Source of the DNA: Euryarchaeota archaeon UBA62
GTDB lineage: Archaea; Thermoplasmatota; Poseidoniia; Poseidoniales; Thalassarchaeaceae
Direction of reading: 5' to 3'
NCBI GenBank assembly: GCA_002502095.1
Contig: DAPJ01000022.1
Coordinates: 1-64,000, forward strand
DNA length: 64,000 nt
Within the stretch, counting starts at the first letter, position 1. Every line of letters begins with the position of its first letter. The position numbers were made by a program, and so were the translations under genes. Shown here piece after piece: positions 36,963 to 45,286 of this stretch. Below the pieces are notes generated by a model. The model saw nothing but the letters and a program-made list of their open reading frames with translations. It made no database searches and had not been told where the DNA came from.

Positions 36963-38145
36963 AGGCTAGCATGGCTCTGATTATGTTTTTAGCATATAAT
37001 CCGGGACTTTTGAAGAGGAGCTTCAGCCCCACGAACGCCTTGCCCGAGAAGCCCATATCTGACATTTCATCAGGGAAGCACTTCGCCATTACTGACATCT
37101 CTTCGTCGGATAGCTCGAATAGCGCATTTTTACCCTTCAGTATCTTGTCATACGGAGGGAATTCAGCTTTCCAAAGCTTTGGGTACTGTGATAATTTTTC
37201 AGATGACAGGTCATCATCTGAGATTGCCTTCGCTGCAGTCTGGGCGGCGAATACAGCGGATTTCAACGCTAAGTGAGAGCCGCCCTCGAACAGGGGAGAT
37301 GTGAATCCCGCAGCATCACCGATTAGCATTAATCCATCATAATGGGTATTTTCATGAGGACCAGAAATAGGAATGGTCCCTCCAAAGGCTGGGTTTCCCT
37401 TCTTTTTCCAGGAAGGTAGATTCTGGTTAAGTCCCTTGAAATGTGTGTGCTCAATGAACTCATCAAGCGCCTTCTTAGTTCTAGGCTTGTCCTCAGTAAC
37501 TAGTCCGATATTTGCTCTACCATCACACTTAGGAATCATCCAAAGATATCCCTTCTCAGCGTACGAAGGCCATATGTAGAAATCTAGATAGCCATCAGTT
37601 GGTACACCTTCAAGCTCGTATTGCATTCCTGCCACGACCTTTCCTCTAGGGTTTAGGTCGAGCAGCTTCGAGCAAACTGAGGACACCCCGGAAGCATCTA
37701 TGACTATCTTGGCTTGTATGGGGAAGAGGTCACCCTTGCCCTCACAGAGCCATCCAGAGAATTTATTCCCCTCAAACGACTTCTGCATTCCTGTAATTTT
37801 GTGACTCAGGCAGAGTCTGGCTCCCTCACTTACAGCAGACTCAGCTATCCATTGTTCGAATAGATGCTTTTCCAAAACATATCCTTCCTCTGAAAGACAT
37901 TTCTCAGTTCCATCTGGAAAAATTACCCTGATTCCTTTGACGCTCTTACTGATTACATGTTCTGGTAGTTTGAGTCCTAGGTTCTGACAGGCTAAGTCAG
38001 AGATACATTCTCCACAGTGGACGGGGGTTCCTATCTCATCATGATCTTCGACAAGTATGGTATCTAGGCCCAGTCTAGCACATTGAAGAGCAGCATTACC
38101 CCCGCCTGGTCCTGCACCGATAACCAAAACGTCACAGATGGTCAT
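36928..38145 (-). CDS. Geranylgeranyl reductase family FAD oxidoreductase
   Basis: The protein has about 405 residues from ATG 38145 (TTG 38181 would add 12). The FAD Rossmann motif is DVLVIGAGPGGGNAALQCARLG, followed by VHCGECIS, where the PxxCGG-like Cys loop is typical of the family. GDAAGFTSPLFEGGSHLALKSA binds the FAD pyrophosphate. The family saturates geranylgeranyl chains of archaeal ether lipids and of quinones. It is divergent from the UbiD-UbiA pair, so it could reduce the menaquinone side chain as well as lipids. It is the first gene of the unit GGR-ccmF on the minus strand. Confidence 0.88.
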   Translation of the reverse strand: MTICDVLVIGAGPGGGNAALQCARLGLDTILVEDHDEIGTPVHCGECISDLACQNLGLKLPEHVISKSVKGIRVIFPDGTEKCLSEEGYVLEKHLFEQWIAESAVSEGARLCLSHKITGMQKSFEGNKFSGWLCEGKGDLFPIQAKIVIDASGVSSVCSKLLDLNPRGKVVAGMQYELEGVPTDGYLDFYIWPSYAEKGYLWMIPKCDGRANIGLVTEDKPRTKKALDEFIEHTHFKGLNQNLPSWKKKGNPAFGGTIPISGPHENTHYDGLMLIGDAAGFTSPLFEGGSHLALKSAVFAAQTAAKAISDDDLSSEKLSQYPKLWKAEFPPYDKILKGKNALFELSDEEMSVMAKCFPDEMSDMGFSGKAFVGLKLLFKSPGLYAKNIIRAMLAFGYSRAKYYGW

Positions 38146-38198
38146 GTCCTCGCCCACGTCACTCCGAGAGGAGCCGCTCAAAAGAAACCGTCGGTCGA

Positions 38199-38213
38199 GT
38201 CGCCTACGGCGAC
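38199..38213. other. Hairpin GTCGCC-TAC-GGCGAC in the GGR/UbiD divergent promoter region
   Basis: A perfect 6-base inverted repeat with a 3-base loop in the middle of a 106-base divergent intergenic region that is more GC-rich than its surroundings. It could be an operator or chance. Confidence 0.35.
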
Positions 38214-38251
38214 GAGCGAACCTTCTACTATTGTGAGTGCTCCGGAATTAC

Positions 38252-40123
38252 ATGGTCTGGCGCACGCTGGCGCGTTACATTCGATCTCTGGAAGACTCTG
38301 GGGAGCTGATTCGAGTAGCCGATCCAGTAGATGTGGAGCTCGAAGCTGGGTGCTTTGCAGATAGGTTAGTCAAGAGGGGAGGCAGTGCAATTTTATTCGA
38401 ACAGCCTAGGCTTCCTGATGGAACGATAAGTGAACTCCCCCTGGCTATGAATCTCTTTGGAACCAGAGACAGGACAAACCACGCTCTCGGCGTAAATAGG
38501 CCTGAAGAGATAGGAGAGAGAATGGTAGCTCTGATGAAGCCAGATATTGGAGGCATCCTAAAGGCCCCTTGGACTGGAATAGGCTTGGCTTTAGAGGGGA
38601 TGTCTATGGCTCCAATGAAGGTCAGGAAGGGCGCTTGTCAACAGGTCGTGATTAGTGATCCTGATGTGACTAGGCTCCCCATACCCAAGACATGGCCAGA
38701 AGATGGGGGGAGATACATGACCCTGCCTCTCGTAGTTACAGTGGATCCCGATACTGGAATTCATAATATGGGAATGTACAGAAGTCAAGTTTTCGGTCCC
38801 AAAGAGGTAGGTCTCCACTGGCAGGCACACAAGCACGGGGCAGACCACGCTGATGCTTCCTCGGAAAGAATGCCGGTAGCGATCTGCCTGGGAGGTCCAC
38901 CAGAAGTGATGTTTAGTGCCATTTCACCGCTTCCAGATAACCTTTCTGAGTATGAATTCGCAGGATTGCTTGGAAAGAGGCGACTCAGAATCACAAAGTG
39001 TGTTACTAATGATTTGTTAGTTCCTGCTGATTGCGACGTGGTTATCGAAGGATACATGATTCCTGGCGAGACCAGAGAAGAAGGGCCTTTCGGGGATCAC
39101 TTCGGACATTACTCTCTTGCTGATCAGTATCCAGTGATGCATATTGAAGCAATAACACACAGAAAAGATGCCGTAGTTCCGATGACAATAGTGGGAGTCC
39201 CTCCAATGGAGGATGGATACCTGGGAGAGGCAATAGGAGATGCTTTCCTGCCCGTATTGCAGTTTCAGCACAGGGATGTACTAGGTCTGTTTCTCCCTTT
39301 GGAGACCGGCTTTCATAATCTAGCAATAGTCTCATCGAAAAAGAGGTATCCAAGACAAGGGAGGAAAACTGCACTGGGGCTTCTTGGAGCCGGACAAATG
39401 ATGTTTCTGAAAACAATAGTAGCCGTTGATCCTAATCATGATGTAAAAGACCTTGATTCCTTACTGGATGCTCTTGACTCAAAGGTAGATATTTCTGAGG
39501 ATCTGATAATTCTCCCGGGAATGGTTGCTGACTCGCTAGCCCACGCATCCCCCTGGGATAATATCCATGACAAGCTGTTGATAGATGCGACGACTCCACT
39601 TGAAGACGATCCAAGAGGTAGAAGAGAATCTCTGAAAGGATGTCCTGAGTCTCTCGAAGTTTCAGCATCAGGAATAGATGGAGTGGTACAGGCTCGTTTT
39701 CTACGATCTTCCATGCTCGTGGTTACTACGAAGATTGAAGGAGGGCCTTCTCCGGAAGAAAATGTCGAGGAGAATGACGAAGAGGGGGCTCTAAGGCAAC
39801 GGGTCAAGATTCAGAGGATTATGGATTCCATATGGAATTTAGAGGGCGCGAAGAGTCTGAGATGGTTATTCATTACAGATTCAGATGTTGATCTGTACGA
39901 TGATGGTTGGATGAGAGTACTCCTTTGGCAGTTTTTCTGTAGATTTGATGTGGGCAGGGACCTTCACTTTGATTCGGACAAGAAGAGAGTTTGCTGGGAT
40001 GCCACTGCGCCTATACCTTCACAGGAAGGCCCAGTTCCTGTGAGGAGGTGGCCAGGAGTCACATTGCATGACCAAGATGTCCTCGATAGAGTAGACTCGT
40101 GGCTCGAGGAAGGCGGTTTCTAA
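38252..40123 (+). CDS. UbiD-family prenylated-FMN decarboxylase
   Basis: The protein has 623 residues from ATG 38252. Family features are LARYIRSLEDSGELIRVADPVDVELE, then GACQQVVISDPDVTRLPIPKTWPEDGGRYMTLPLVVTVDPDTGIHNMGMYR with the prFMN/metal site, and GLHWQAHKHG. VIEGYMIPGETREEGPFGDHFGHYSL carries the catalytic E-R-E-type cluster. VTHRKDAVVPMTIVG-like THRKDAVVP follows. UbiD enzymes decarboxylate aromatic precursors in quinone synthesis (UbiD, MqnL). The stop overlaps the UbiA start (TAATG), so the two act together, probably in (futalosine-type) menaquinone synthesis. UbiX, which makes the cofactor, is not in the window. Confidence 0.93.
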   Translation: MVWRTLARYIRSLEDSGELIRVADPVDVELEAGCFADRLVKRGGSAILFEQPRLPDGTISELPLAMNLFGTRDRTNHALGVNRPEEIGERMVALMKPDIGGILKAPWTGIGLALEGMSMAPMKVRKGACQQVVISDPDVTRLPIPKTWPEDGGRYMTLPLVVTVDPDTGIHNMGMYRSQVFGPKEVGLHWQAHKHGADHADASSERMPVAICLGGPPEVMFSAISPLPDNLSEYEFAGLLGKRRLRITKCVTNDLLVPADCDVVIEGYMIPGETREEGPFGDHFGHYSLADQYPVMHIEAITHRKDAVVPMTIVGVPPMEDGYLGEAIGDAFLPVLQFQHRDVLGLFLPLETGFHNLAIVSSKKRYPRQGRKTALGLLGAGQMMFLKTIVAVDPNHDVKDLDSLLDALDSKVDISEDLIILPGMVADSLAHASPWDNIHDKLLIDATTPLEDDPRGRRESLKGCPESLEVSASGIDGVVQARFLRSSMLVVTTKIEGGPSPEENVEENDEEGALRQRVKIQRIMDSIWNLEGAKSLRWLFITDSDVDLYDDGWMRVLLWQFFCRFDVGRDLHFDSDKKRVCWDATAPIPSQEGPVPVRRWPGVTLHDQDVLDRVDSWLEEGGF

Positions 40124-41049
40124 TGGGTTTTAGAGAGATTCTGGAGTTCGTAAAAATTGAGCATACTCTTTTTTCTCTCCCTTTTGTCCTGATTGGGTAT
40201 GTTCTTGCTCACGATCAGTTCATGAACGATATTTCTTCTGAGAAGTTTGGAATCGATATTTTATGGATTTTAGTAGCTGCGATTGGGGCTCGTGGTCTTG
40301 CAATGGCTCTGAATCGAATAATAGACAGAGACATTGATGCTTCTAATCCTCGAACGGCAAATCGTCACCTCGTTTCGGGTGCTATGTCGATGCAAACCGC
40401 TTGGAGTCTCTCAGCAATCTTTCTGTCGATGCTATTGGTTGGAGCTTGGCAACTTAATGAAGTTGCATTAATGATGGCATGGCTCCCAGTCCTAGTCTTC
40501 GTCATCTACCCTTACACAAAACGTTACACGTGGTTATGCCATTTTTGGCTAGGGCTCTGTCTCGCACTCGCGCCCGCTGGGGCGTGGGTCGCCGTAACGG
40601 CAGACGTTCATGGATGGGCATCAATTACAGGATTGAACGATGGAAATAGCGATTTCCTTTGGTTCCCGACAATTTTCTTCATATCCCTGGGAGTGACATT
40701 TTGGATTGCTGCGTTTGATATCAATTATGCAAGAATGGATATCGAGAGTGATCGGGAAAACGGAATTCACTCATTTCCTTCCAGGTTCAATGAAAATGCG
40801 ACAACCAGGACCTCTATTCAACTCACTTTACTATGGTTTGCCTGCTTCGCTATTTCTGATCCCATGAACGAGATTTGGTTTCTTGTTGCTGCAGGTCTGA
40901 TGTGCATTTTGAATGTTACAGTCATTCTCGTAAGAGAGAGATTGGAGGATTTTCAAACTGTACTGTTCCGAATTTCGATGCTCACGGGATGGGTACTTCT
41001 GGCCTCAATTATGGTTGTTGAGCCCACTGGCGGCGGGTTATTGGACTGA
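40123..41049 (+). CDS. UbiA-family prenyltransferase (MqnP/UbiA-like)
   Basis: The protein has 308 residues and about eight TM helices. The first aspartate motif is NRIIDRDIDASNPRTANRHL (N-x3-D-x3-D); the second is DINYARMDIESDRENGIHSFP (D-x3-D-x3-D type). This pair coordinates Mg-diphosphate of the prenyl donor. ATG 40123 overlaps the UbiD TAA by one base. The sequence is closer to 4-hydroxybenzoate/MqnP-type transferases than to archaeal DGGGP synthase or heme O synthase, in line with the UbiD neighbour. It likely attaches the isoprenoid tail of menaquinone. Confidence 0.9.
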   Translation: MGFREILEFVKIEHTLFSLPFVLIGYVLAHDQFMNDISSEKFGIDILWILVAAIGARGLAMALNRIIDRDIDASNPRTANRHLVSGAMSMQTAWSLSAIFLSMLLVGAWQLNEVALMMAWLPVLVFVIYPYTKRYTWLCHFWLGLCLALAPAGAWVAVTADVHGWASITGLNDGNSDFLWFPTIFFISLGVTFWIAAFDINYARMDIESDRENGIHSFPSRFNENATTRTSIQLTLLWFACFAISDPMNEIWFLVAAGLMCILNVTVILVRERLEDFQTVLFRISMLTGWVLLASIMVVEPTGGGLLD

Positions 41050-41055
41050 GGTGAA

Positions 41056-43335
41056 ATGATGTTCGTGCTACGTTCTGATTACGGTACCGCAGGAGACCAA
41101 GAGCAAGCTATTGACTCACTAATTGAACAGGTACAATCGAATCAGGAGAGATGTGTCCTCATGGGCGTAACAGGGTCGGGAAAGACCTTCGCAATGGCGA
41201 ATATCATTCAAAGACTAGGAGTTCCAACCTTGATTCTCTCGCACAACAAGACTCTAGCAAGACAGTTATGGCAAGAGATGAGTGAGTTATTTCCAGAGAA
41301 TGCGGTTGAGTATTTCGTCAGTTATTACGACTACTACCAGCCTGAAGCGTATATCCCTGGACGTGACCTGTATATCGATAAAGAGTTACAGATGAACGAG
41401 AGGATAGAACAGGAAAGATTCTCCACCGTGGCATCACTAGTCTCTAGGCCGGATGTAATCACGATAGGGACTGTATCAGCCATATATGGCCTAAACCCTC
41501 CTGAGGTATTCCAACAAAATCACTTGAGGTTGGAAATAGGACAGGAGGCTGATCCACAGGATATAGTTCGTGACCTAGTTGGCCTCCAATATCGCAGAGT
41601 AACTGGTGAAATAACAAGAGGAGATATCAGACTCAGAGGAGAGGTATTGGATGTCTGGATGCCAAGCAGGGATGATCCGATTAGGATTAGGTTTGGATGG
41701 CAGGGGATTGAGAGAATACAGGTATGTGAAGCTGTATCTTGGGAGGTACTAGATGAGTTTGAGGAGGCCTGGATACATCCTAGAGAGTTCTACATGACTA
41801 GTGAAGAGAGCTTCAACCAAGCTCTGGAAGATATAGAGCATGAGCTTGACGAAAGAATAGACTGGTTCGAGGGTCAAGGAATGGATATCGAGGCGCACCG
41901 TCTTGAGGGTAGGACAAAGTTTGATTTGGAGATGTTGAATGAAATTGGTTCATGTAAGGGAGTTGAGAATTACTCCAGACATTTTGATAGGAGGAAGAAA
42001 GGAGAGCGCTCTTATTGTCTCTTGGATTTCTTCTCTAACAACGCAGAGAAGTTTCACGGTGATGCTAACAGATATCTGGTAATTATGGATGAGAGCCATG
42101 TTACGCTTCCTCAGGTGGGGGGGATGTATGGCGGTGATTTCTCCAGGAAGAAGAACCTCGTAGATCATGGATTCAGGCTTCCTTCTGCATATGACAACAG
42201 GCCACTCAGAATCGATGAGTTTCAGGAGCTGGTTCCTCAGATGTTGTATGTCAGTGCAACTCCTGGAGAAAGAGAGCTACGCCATCTAGCTGAGGTGACT
42301 AATCAAAGAGTACCTGAGGAGTTGTTACATGTTGGAGGCGGGGGCGGGTCAAAGGTGGCTGAGTTGAAGAAGAGATCCGGATCATCTACCATGGAAGGAA
42401 CATTATCTAGAATCAAAGGAGTAGTGAGGATGGAGATTCGTCCCACAGGATTGCTAGACCCAGAGATAGTCGTCAAGCCAACCAAGGGCCAAGTTCAACA
42501 TCTGATGTCTGAAATCAATGCGAGGATCGAAAAGAATGAGAGAGTGCTAGTCACAGTGATGACCATTAAATTCGCAGAAGAGGTTGCAGAATACCTCGAT
42601 AGGAATGGAATAAAAGCACACTACCTACATTCTGAAATAGACACATTAGAGAGAACTGAGATAATCAAAGCACTCAGACTGGGGCACATCGATGTTATTG
42701 TCGGAATAAATCTACTTCGAGAAGGACTAGATATCCCTGAAGTCTCTTTAGTTGCCATATTTGACGCGGATAAACAGGGTTTCCTGAGGAACGAGAGGTC
42801 ATTATTGCAGACGATTGGTAGAGCGTCCAGAAACCAGAATGGAGTGGTAATTCTGTATGCAGATTCTATTTCTCCTTCTATGGAAGCCGCTATGAGTCAG
42901 ACTATCGCAAGAAGGGGTCGTCAAGACCTTCACAACCAGGAGAATGGTATAGTGCCTCGAACAATCCAGAAAGCCCTACCGACCATGGGCCAGGAGGTTG
43001 GGGGCCTACTTGCTGGAACGGCTGGGAAAGGAGCCAAGGGAGGTAAGAGATTCATTGGAAAGTTCCAGAGTAAGAAGGGAGTGTCGGGTTTAGCACAGAA
43101 ATTCTCGCTTGGAGCTGGAATGTGGAATACCTCAAGCTCTGTGCTTGAAAACGTAAGTCAGCCCGAGTTTGAGATAGATACAAACGAGTTCCCAGATAGT
43201 GTAGAGAGAGTTGAGAGTGAGAAGGTTGTCAGTAAACTAGAGAGAGAAATGAGAGCAGCTGCAGAACGTCTTGACTTTGAGAAAGCTGCTCAGATACGTG
43301 ATAGGATAATCCAACTCCGTAACCCATCTAATTGA
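41056..43335 (+). CDS. uvrB: UvrB excinuclease helicase subunit with two insertions
   Basis: The protein has 759 residues, about 90 longer than typical UvrB. Walker A is VTGSGKT; the beta-hairpin region is YFVSYYDYYQPEAYIPGRDLYI; helicase motifs include DESHVTLPQ, SATPG, LREGLDIPEVSLV and QTIGRASRN. The UVR helix that binds UvrC is at the C-terminus (LEREMRAAAERLDFEKAAQIRDRI). Extra pieces are a ~35-residue insert after ELLHVGGGGGSK, before the IRPTGLLDPEI motif, and a Gly/Lys-rich linker before the UVR helix. SD GAGGTGA precedes tandem ATGs (41056, 41059). UvrC ends at 774. Confidence 0.96.
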   Translation: MMFVLRSDYGTAGDQEQAIDSLIEQVQSNQERCVLMGVTGSGKTFAMANIIQRLGVPTLILSHNKTLARQLWQEMSELFPENAVEYFVSYYDYYQPEAYIPGRDLYIDKELQMNERIEQERFSTVASLVSRPDVITIGTVSAIYGLNPPEVFQQNHLRLEIGQEADPQDIVRDLVGLQYRRVTGEITRGDIRLRGEVLDVWMPSRDDPIRIRFGWQGIERIQVCEAVSWEVLDEFEEAWIHPREFYMTSEESFNQALEDIEHELDERIDWFEGQGMDIEAHRLEGRTKFDLEMLNEIGSCKGVENYSRHFDRRKKGERSYCLLDFFSNNAEKFHGDANRYLVIMDESHVTLPQVGGMYGGDFSRKKNLVDHGFRLPSAYDNRPLRIDEFQELVPQMLYVSATPGERELRHLAEVTNQRVPEELLHVGGGGGSKVAELKKRSGSSTMEGTLSRIKGVVRMEIRPTGLLDPEIVVKPTKGQVQHLMSEINARIEKNERVLVTVMTIKFAEEVAEYLDRNGIKAHYLHSEIDTLERTEIIKALRLGHIDVIVGINLLREGLDIPEVSLVAIFDADKQGFLRNERSLLQTIGRASRNQNGVVILYADSISPSMEAAMSQTIARRGRQDLHNQENGIVPRTIQKALPTMGQEVGGLLAGTAGKGAKGGKRFIGKFQSKKGVSGLAQKFSLGAGMWNTSSSVLENVSQPEFEIDTNEFPDSVERVESEKVVSKLEREMRAAAERLDFEKAAQIRDRIIQLRNPSN

Positions 43336-43359
43336 AGGCACGTTAGTACTGCGGAAACT

Positions 43360-44343
43360 GTGAGCGGTTACTCGCGTGAAGACTTCGACCACCCTGTCAA
43401 GGACTATGATTTCTCTGCGATGGGAGATGTTTCATCCTTGATTGACCAGATGTCCGAGGCAGGTGGTTTTACAGCTACGAAGCTCGCCTTTGCTAGGGAT
43501 ATCCTTAGAGATTCAATTTCTAAGGTAGGCCCAGACGGAGTCCTAAACTGGATTTCATTTCCAGCTTGCCTCTGTGCAACTGGTACACGTGGCTTCTTTC
43601 TAGAAGCACTGAAGAGACGTTCGTACAATGTTGTAGTGACAACGTGTGGAACATTAGACCACGATATCGCGAGGACATTCAGAGATTACTTCCACGGTGA
43701 TTTCAGTCTTGATGATATAGCTCTTGGGGAACAGGGGCTAAACAGACTTGGGAACGTCGTAGTCCCGAACGAATGCTATGGGGAGATTCTGGAGGATATT
43801 GTACTTCCCTGGCTTTCTGAGATCGAAGAAGAGCGAATGACGTTGAATCCTGAAAACCCATGGTTGGGTTTTGGTAGTGTAGAGCTTTGCTGGGCCTTGG
43901 GCGATAGAATTCAAGACGAGTCTTCGTTACTGTATTGGATTGCTAAGAATAGAATTCCAGTTGTCATTCCCGGAATCACAGATGGCTCCATAGGAGCACA
44001 AATATTCATGCATAGGCAGAAATCTCCTAATTTTATGATAGATGTCCTTGCTGATGAACAGATACTGTCTGACCTTACTTGGACCGCTGAGGAAAGCCAT
44101 GCTCTGATGGTAGGAGGGGGGATTTCGAAGCATCATGTAATTTGGTGGAACCAGTACAGGGGTGGCCTGGACTCGGCTGTTTCTATTACGACAGCGCCTG
44201 AATATGACGGGTCACTTTCCGGAGCGAGGCTACGAGAGGCTATTTCATGGGGTAAAATACGTCCTGAGGCTTCCCAAGTGGTCGTTGAAGGCGATGCAAG
44301 CGTATTATTGCCACTTCTCGGCGGTGATTTGTTCTCTCCATAG
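43360..44343 (+). CDS. dys: Deoxyhypusine synthase
   Basis: The protein has 327 residues from GTG 43360. It moves the aminobutyl group of spermidine to a lysine of aIF5A. The catalytic lysine is K257 in VGGGISKHHV. Other family parts are VKDYDFSAMGDVSSLIDQM, GGFTATKLAFARDIL, VVVTTCGTLDHDIART, IPVVIPGITDGSIGAQ and VSITTAPEYDGSLSGARLREAISWGKI. It is essential in archaea and eukaryotes, and a strong marker of archaeal origin. It follows uvrB by 24 bases. Confidence 0.96.
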   Translation: MSGYSREDFDHPVKDYDFSAMGDVSSLIDQMSEAGGFTATKLAFARDILRDSISKVGPDGVLNWISFPACLCATGTRGFFLEALKRRSYNVVVTTCGTLDHDIARTFRDYFHGDFSLDDIALGEQGLNRLGNVVVPNECYGEILEDIVLPWLSEIEEERMTLNPENPWLGFGSVELCWALGDRIQDESSLLYWIAKNRIPVVIPGITDGSIGAQIFMHRQKSPNFMIDVLADEQILSDLTWTAEESHALMVGGGISKHHVIWWNQYRGGLDSAVSITTAPEYDGSLSGARLREAISWGKIRPEASQVVVEGDASVLLPLLGGDLFSP

Positions 44344-44406
44344 TACTACAAAAAGTGATGTCTGACGTGAAAACGGCTAAGAACGGCCTAGCATGCGGCA
44401 ATTGAT

Positions 44407-44583
44407 ATGTCCGTCGAGAAGATGATGCATGATATGATAGAAATGCTAACAGATGCAATGGGTGATGCTGTAAAGCATGACAAGGGTAACAAGGCAGCTG
44501 GTACCCGTGTCAGGAAGGCAATGCAGGAAGCAAAGGCTTCTGCTCAGGCCATCCGTGTGCAAGTCCAGAACGACAAGAACTGA
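44407..44583 (+). CDS. Small histone H1/Hc1-like basic protein, 58 residues
   Basis: ATG 44407 to TGA 44583. The sequence begins MSVEKMMHDMIEML and continues with KHDKGNKAAGTRVRKAMQEAK and a final AQAIRVQVQNDKN. The segment KGNKAAGTRVRKAMQE is the recognisable core of the Hc1-like (histone H1-like) small proteins known from Chlamydiae and Bacteroidetes, which are lysine-rich, helical and DNA-binding. It is predicted to be two helices joined at the Gly-Asn turn. It lies 63 bases after the deoxyhypusine synthase stop and is too short for usual gene-calling cut-offs. Function as a nucleoid protein is inferred from family similarity by eye. Confidence 0.7.
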   Translation: MSVEKMMHDMIEMLTDAMGDAVKHDKGNKAAGTRVRKAMQEAKASAQAIRVQVQNDKN

Positions 44584-44591
44584 TTACAAGA

Positions 44592-45278
44592 TCACTCTTT
44601 CGCGTGGGCGAATATCTCCATTAGAGATACACGCATAGGAACTAGCGGATGCCATCCCTCGGAACCACAGTCGATTAGTGAATTATGCAATAGGGATAGA
44701 TCAGGTCTTTCTGTATGAACATTAGGTTCTTGTGAAATTGGACCGGGTACAGAGGACAGGGACTCAACAGTATGAGAGTAATTCATCGAGTCTGAATACC
44801 TCCCCCAGAGCATACTCATCTCCTTAACAATAGACTCGGGACTCCAAGATCTCCTTCCGGATATATTCAGATTACCTATTATTGAATTGCTCCTATCACT
44901 CATTATTATCGTGCATAGTGCATCACAAACATCTCTAACATGTACCCAATGCCTGGGCATGATGTTTGATACTGTGTGAATATTGAGGTTGTCTTCACGT
45001 ACCATTTCAGCCCAAATATGCAGATCTTTATCTCCCCAATGGCCAGAGTTTCCCCGAGGCGATAGAAGATCGTGAATTATGACCACTAGACCTGGATGAC
45101 TGATCCTCTGATTTGGAGTCAGAATTACCATATTACCATCACCCTCCTGTCCAAAGTGGACTACGTACTCAGCATCTTCCGAAGAATCGACCAAAATCGC
45201 CCCAGCTCGAGATAGTCGATCTGCTAGTGACTGTGAAAAATCATCCTCATCCCCGCCGAGATGAATTTTCTTGGACAT
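44592..45278 (-). CDS. Degenerate NAD-epimerase-like protein (extended SDR C-terminal half)
   Basis: The protein has 228 residues. The N-terminus lacks the GxxGxxG nucleotide motif of extended SDRs (it starts MSKKIHLGGDEDDFSQ). The second half keeps HWVHVRDVCDALCTIIMS and GNLNISGRRSWSPESIVKEM, which resemble the V-HV-DV-A and N-I-[SG]-x-x-x-x-[ST] parts of UDP-sugar epimerases. No YxxxK is visible. It may be a decayed or repurposed epimerase, or unrelated. Its gene ends 8 bases from the Hc1-like stop (convergent) and begins 8 bases after the aminotransferase stop. Confidence 0.45.
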   Translation of the reverse strand: MSKKIHLGGDEDDFSQSLADRLSRAGAILVDSSEDAEYVVHFGQEGDGNMVILTPNQRISHPGLVVIIHDLLSPRGNSGHWGDKDLHIWAEMVREDNLNIHTVSNIMPRHWVHVRDVCDALCTIIMSDRSNSIIGNLNISGRRSWSPESIVKEMSMLWGRYSDSMNYSHTVESLSSVPGPISQEPNVHTERPDLSLLHNSLIDCGSEGWHPLVPMRVSLMEIFAHAKE

Positions 45279-45286
45279 CTTACCAC

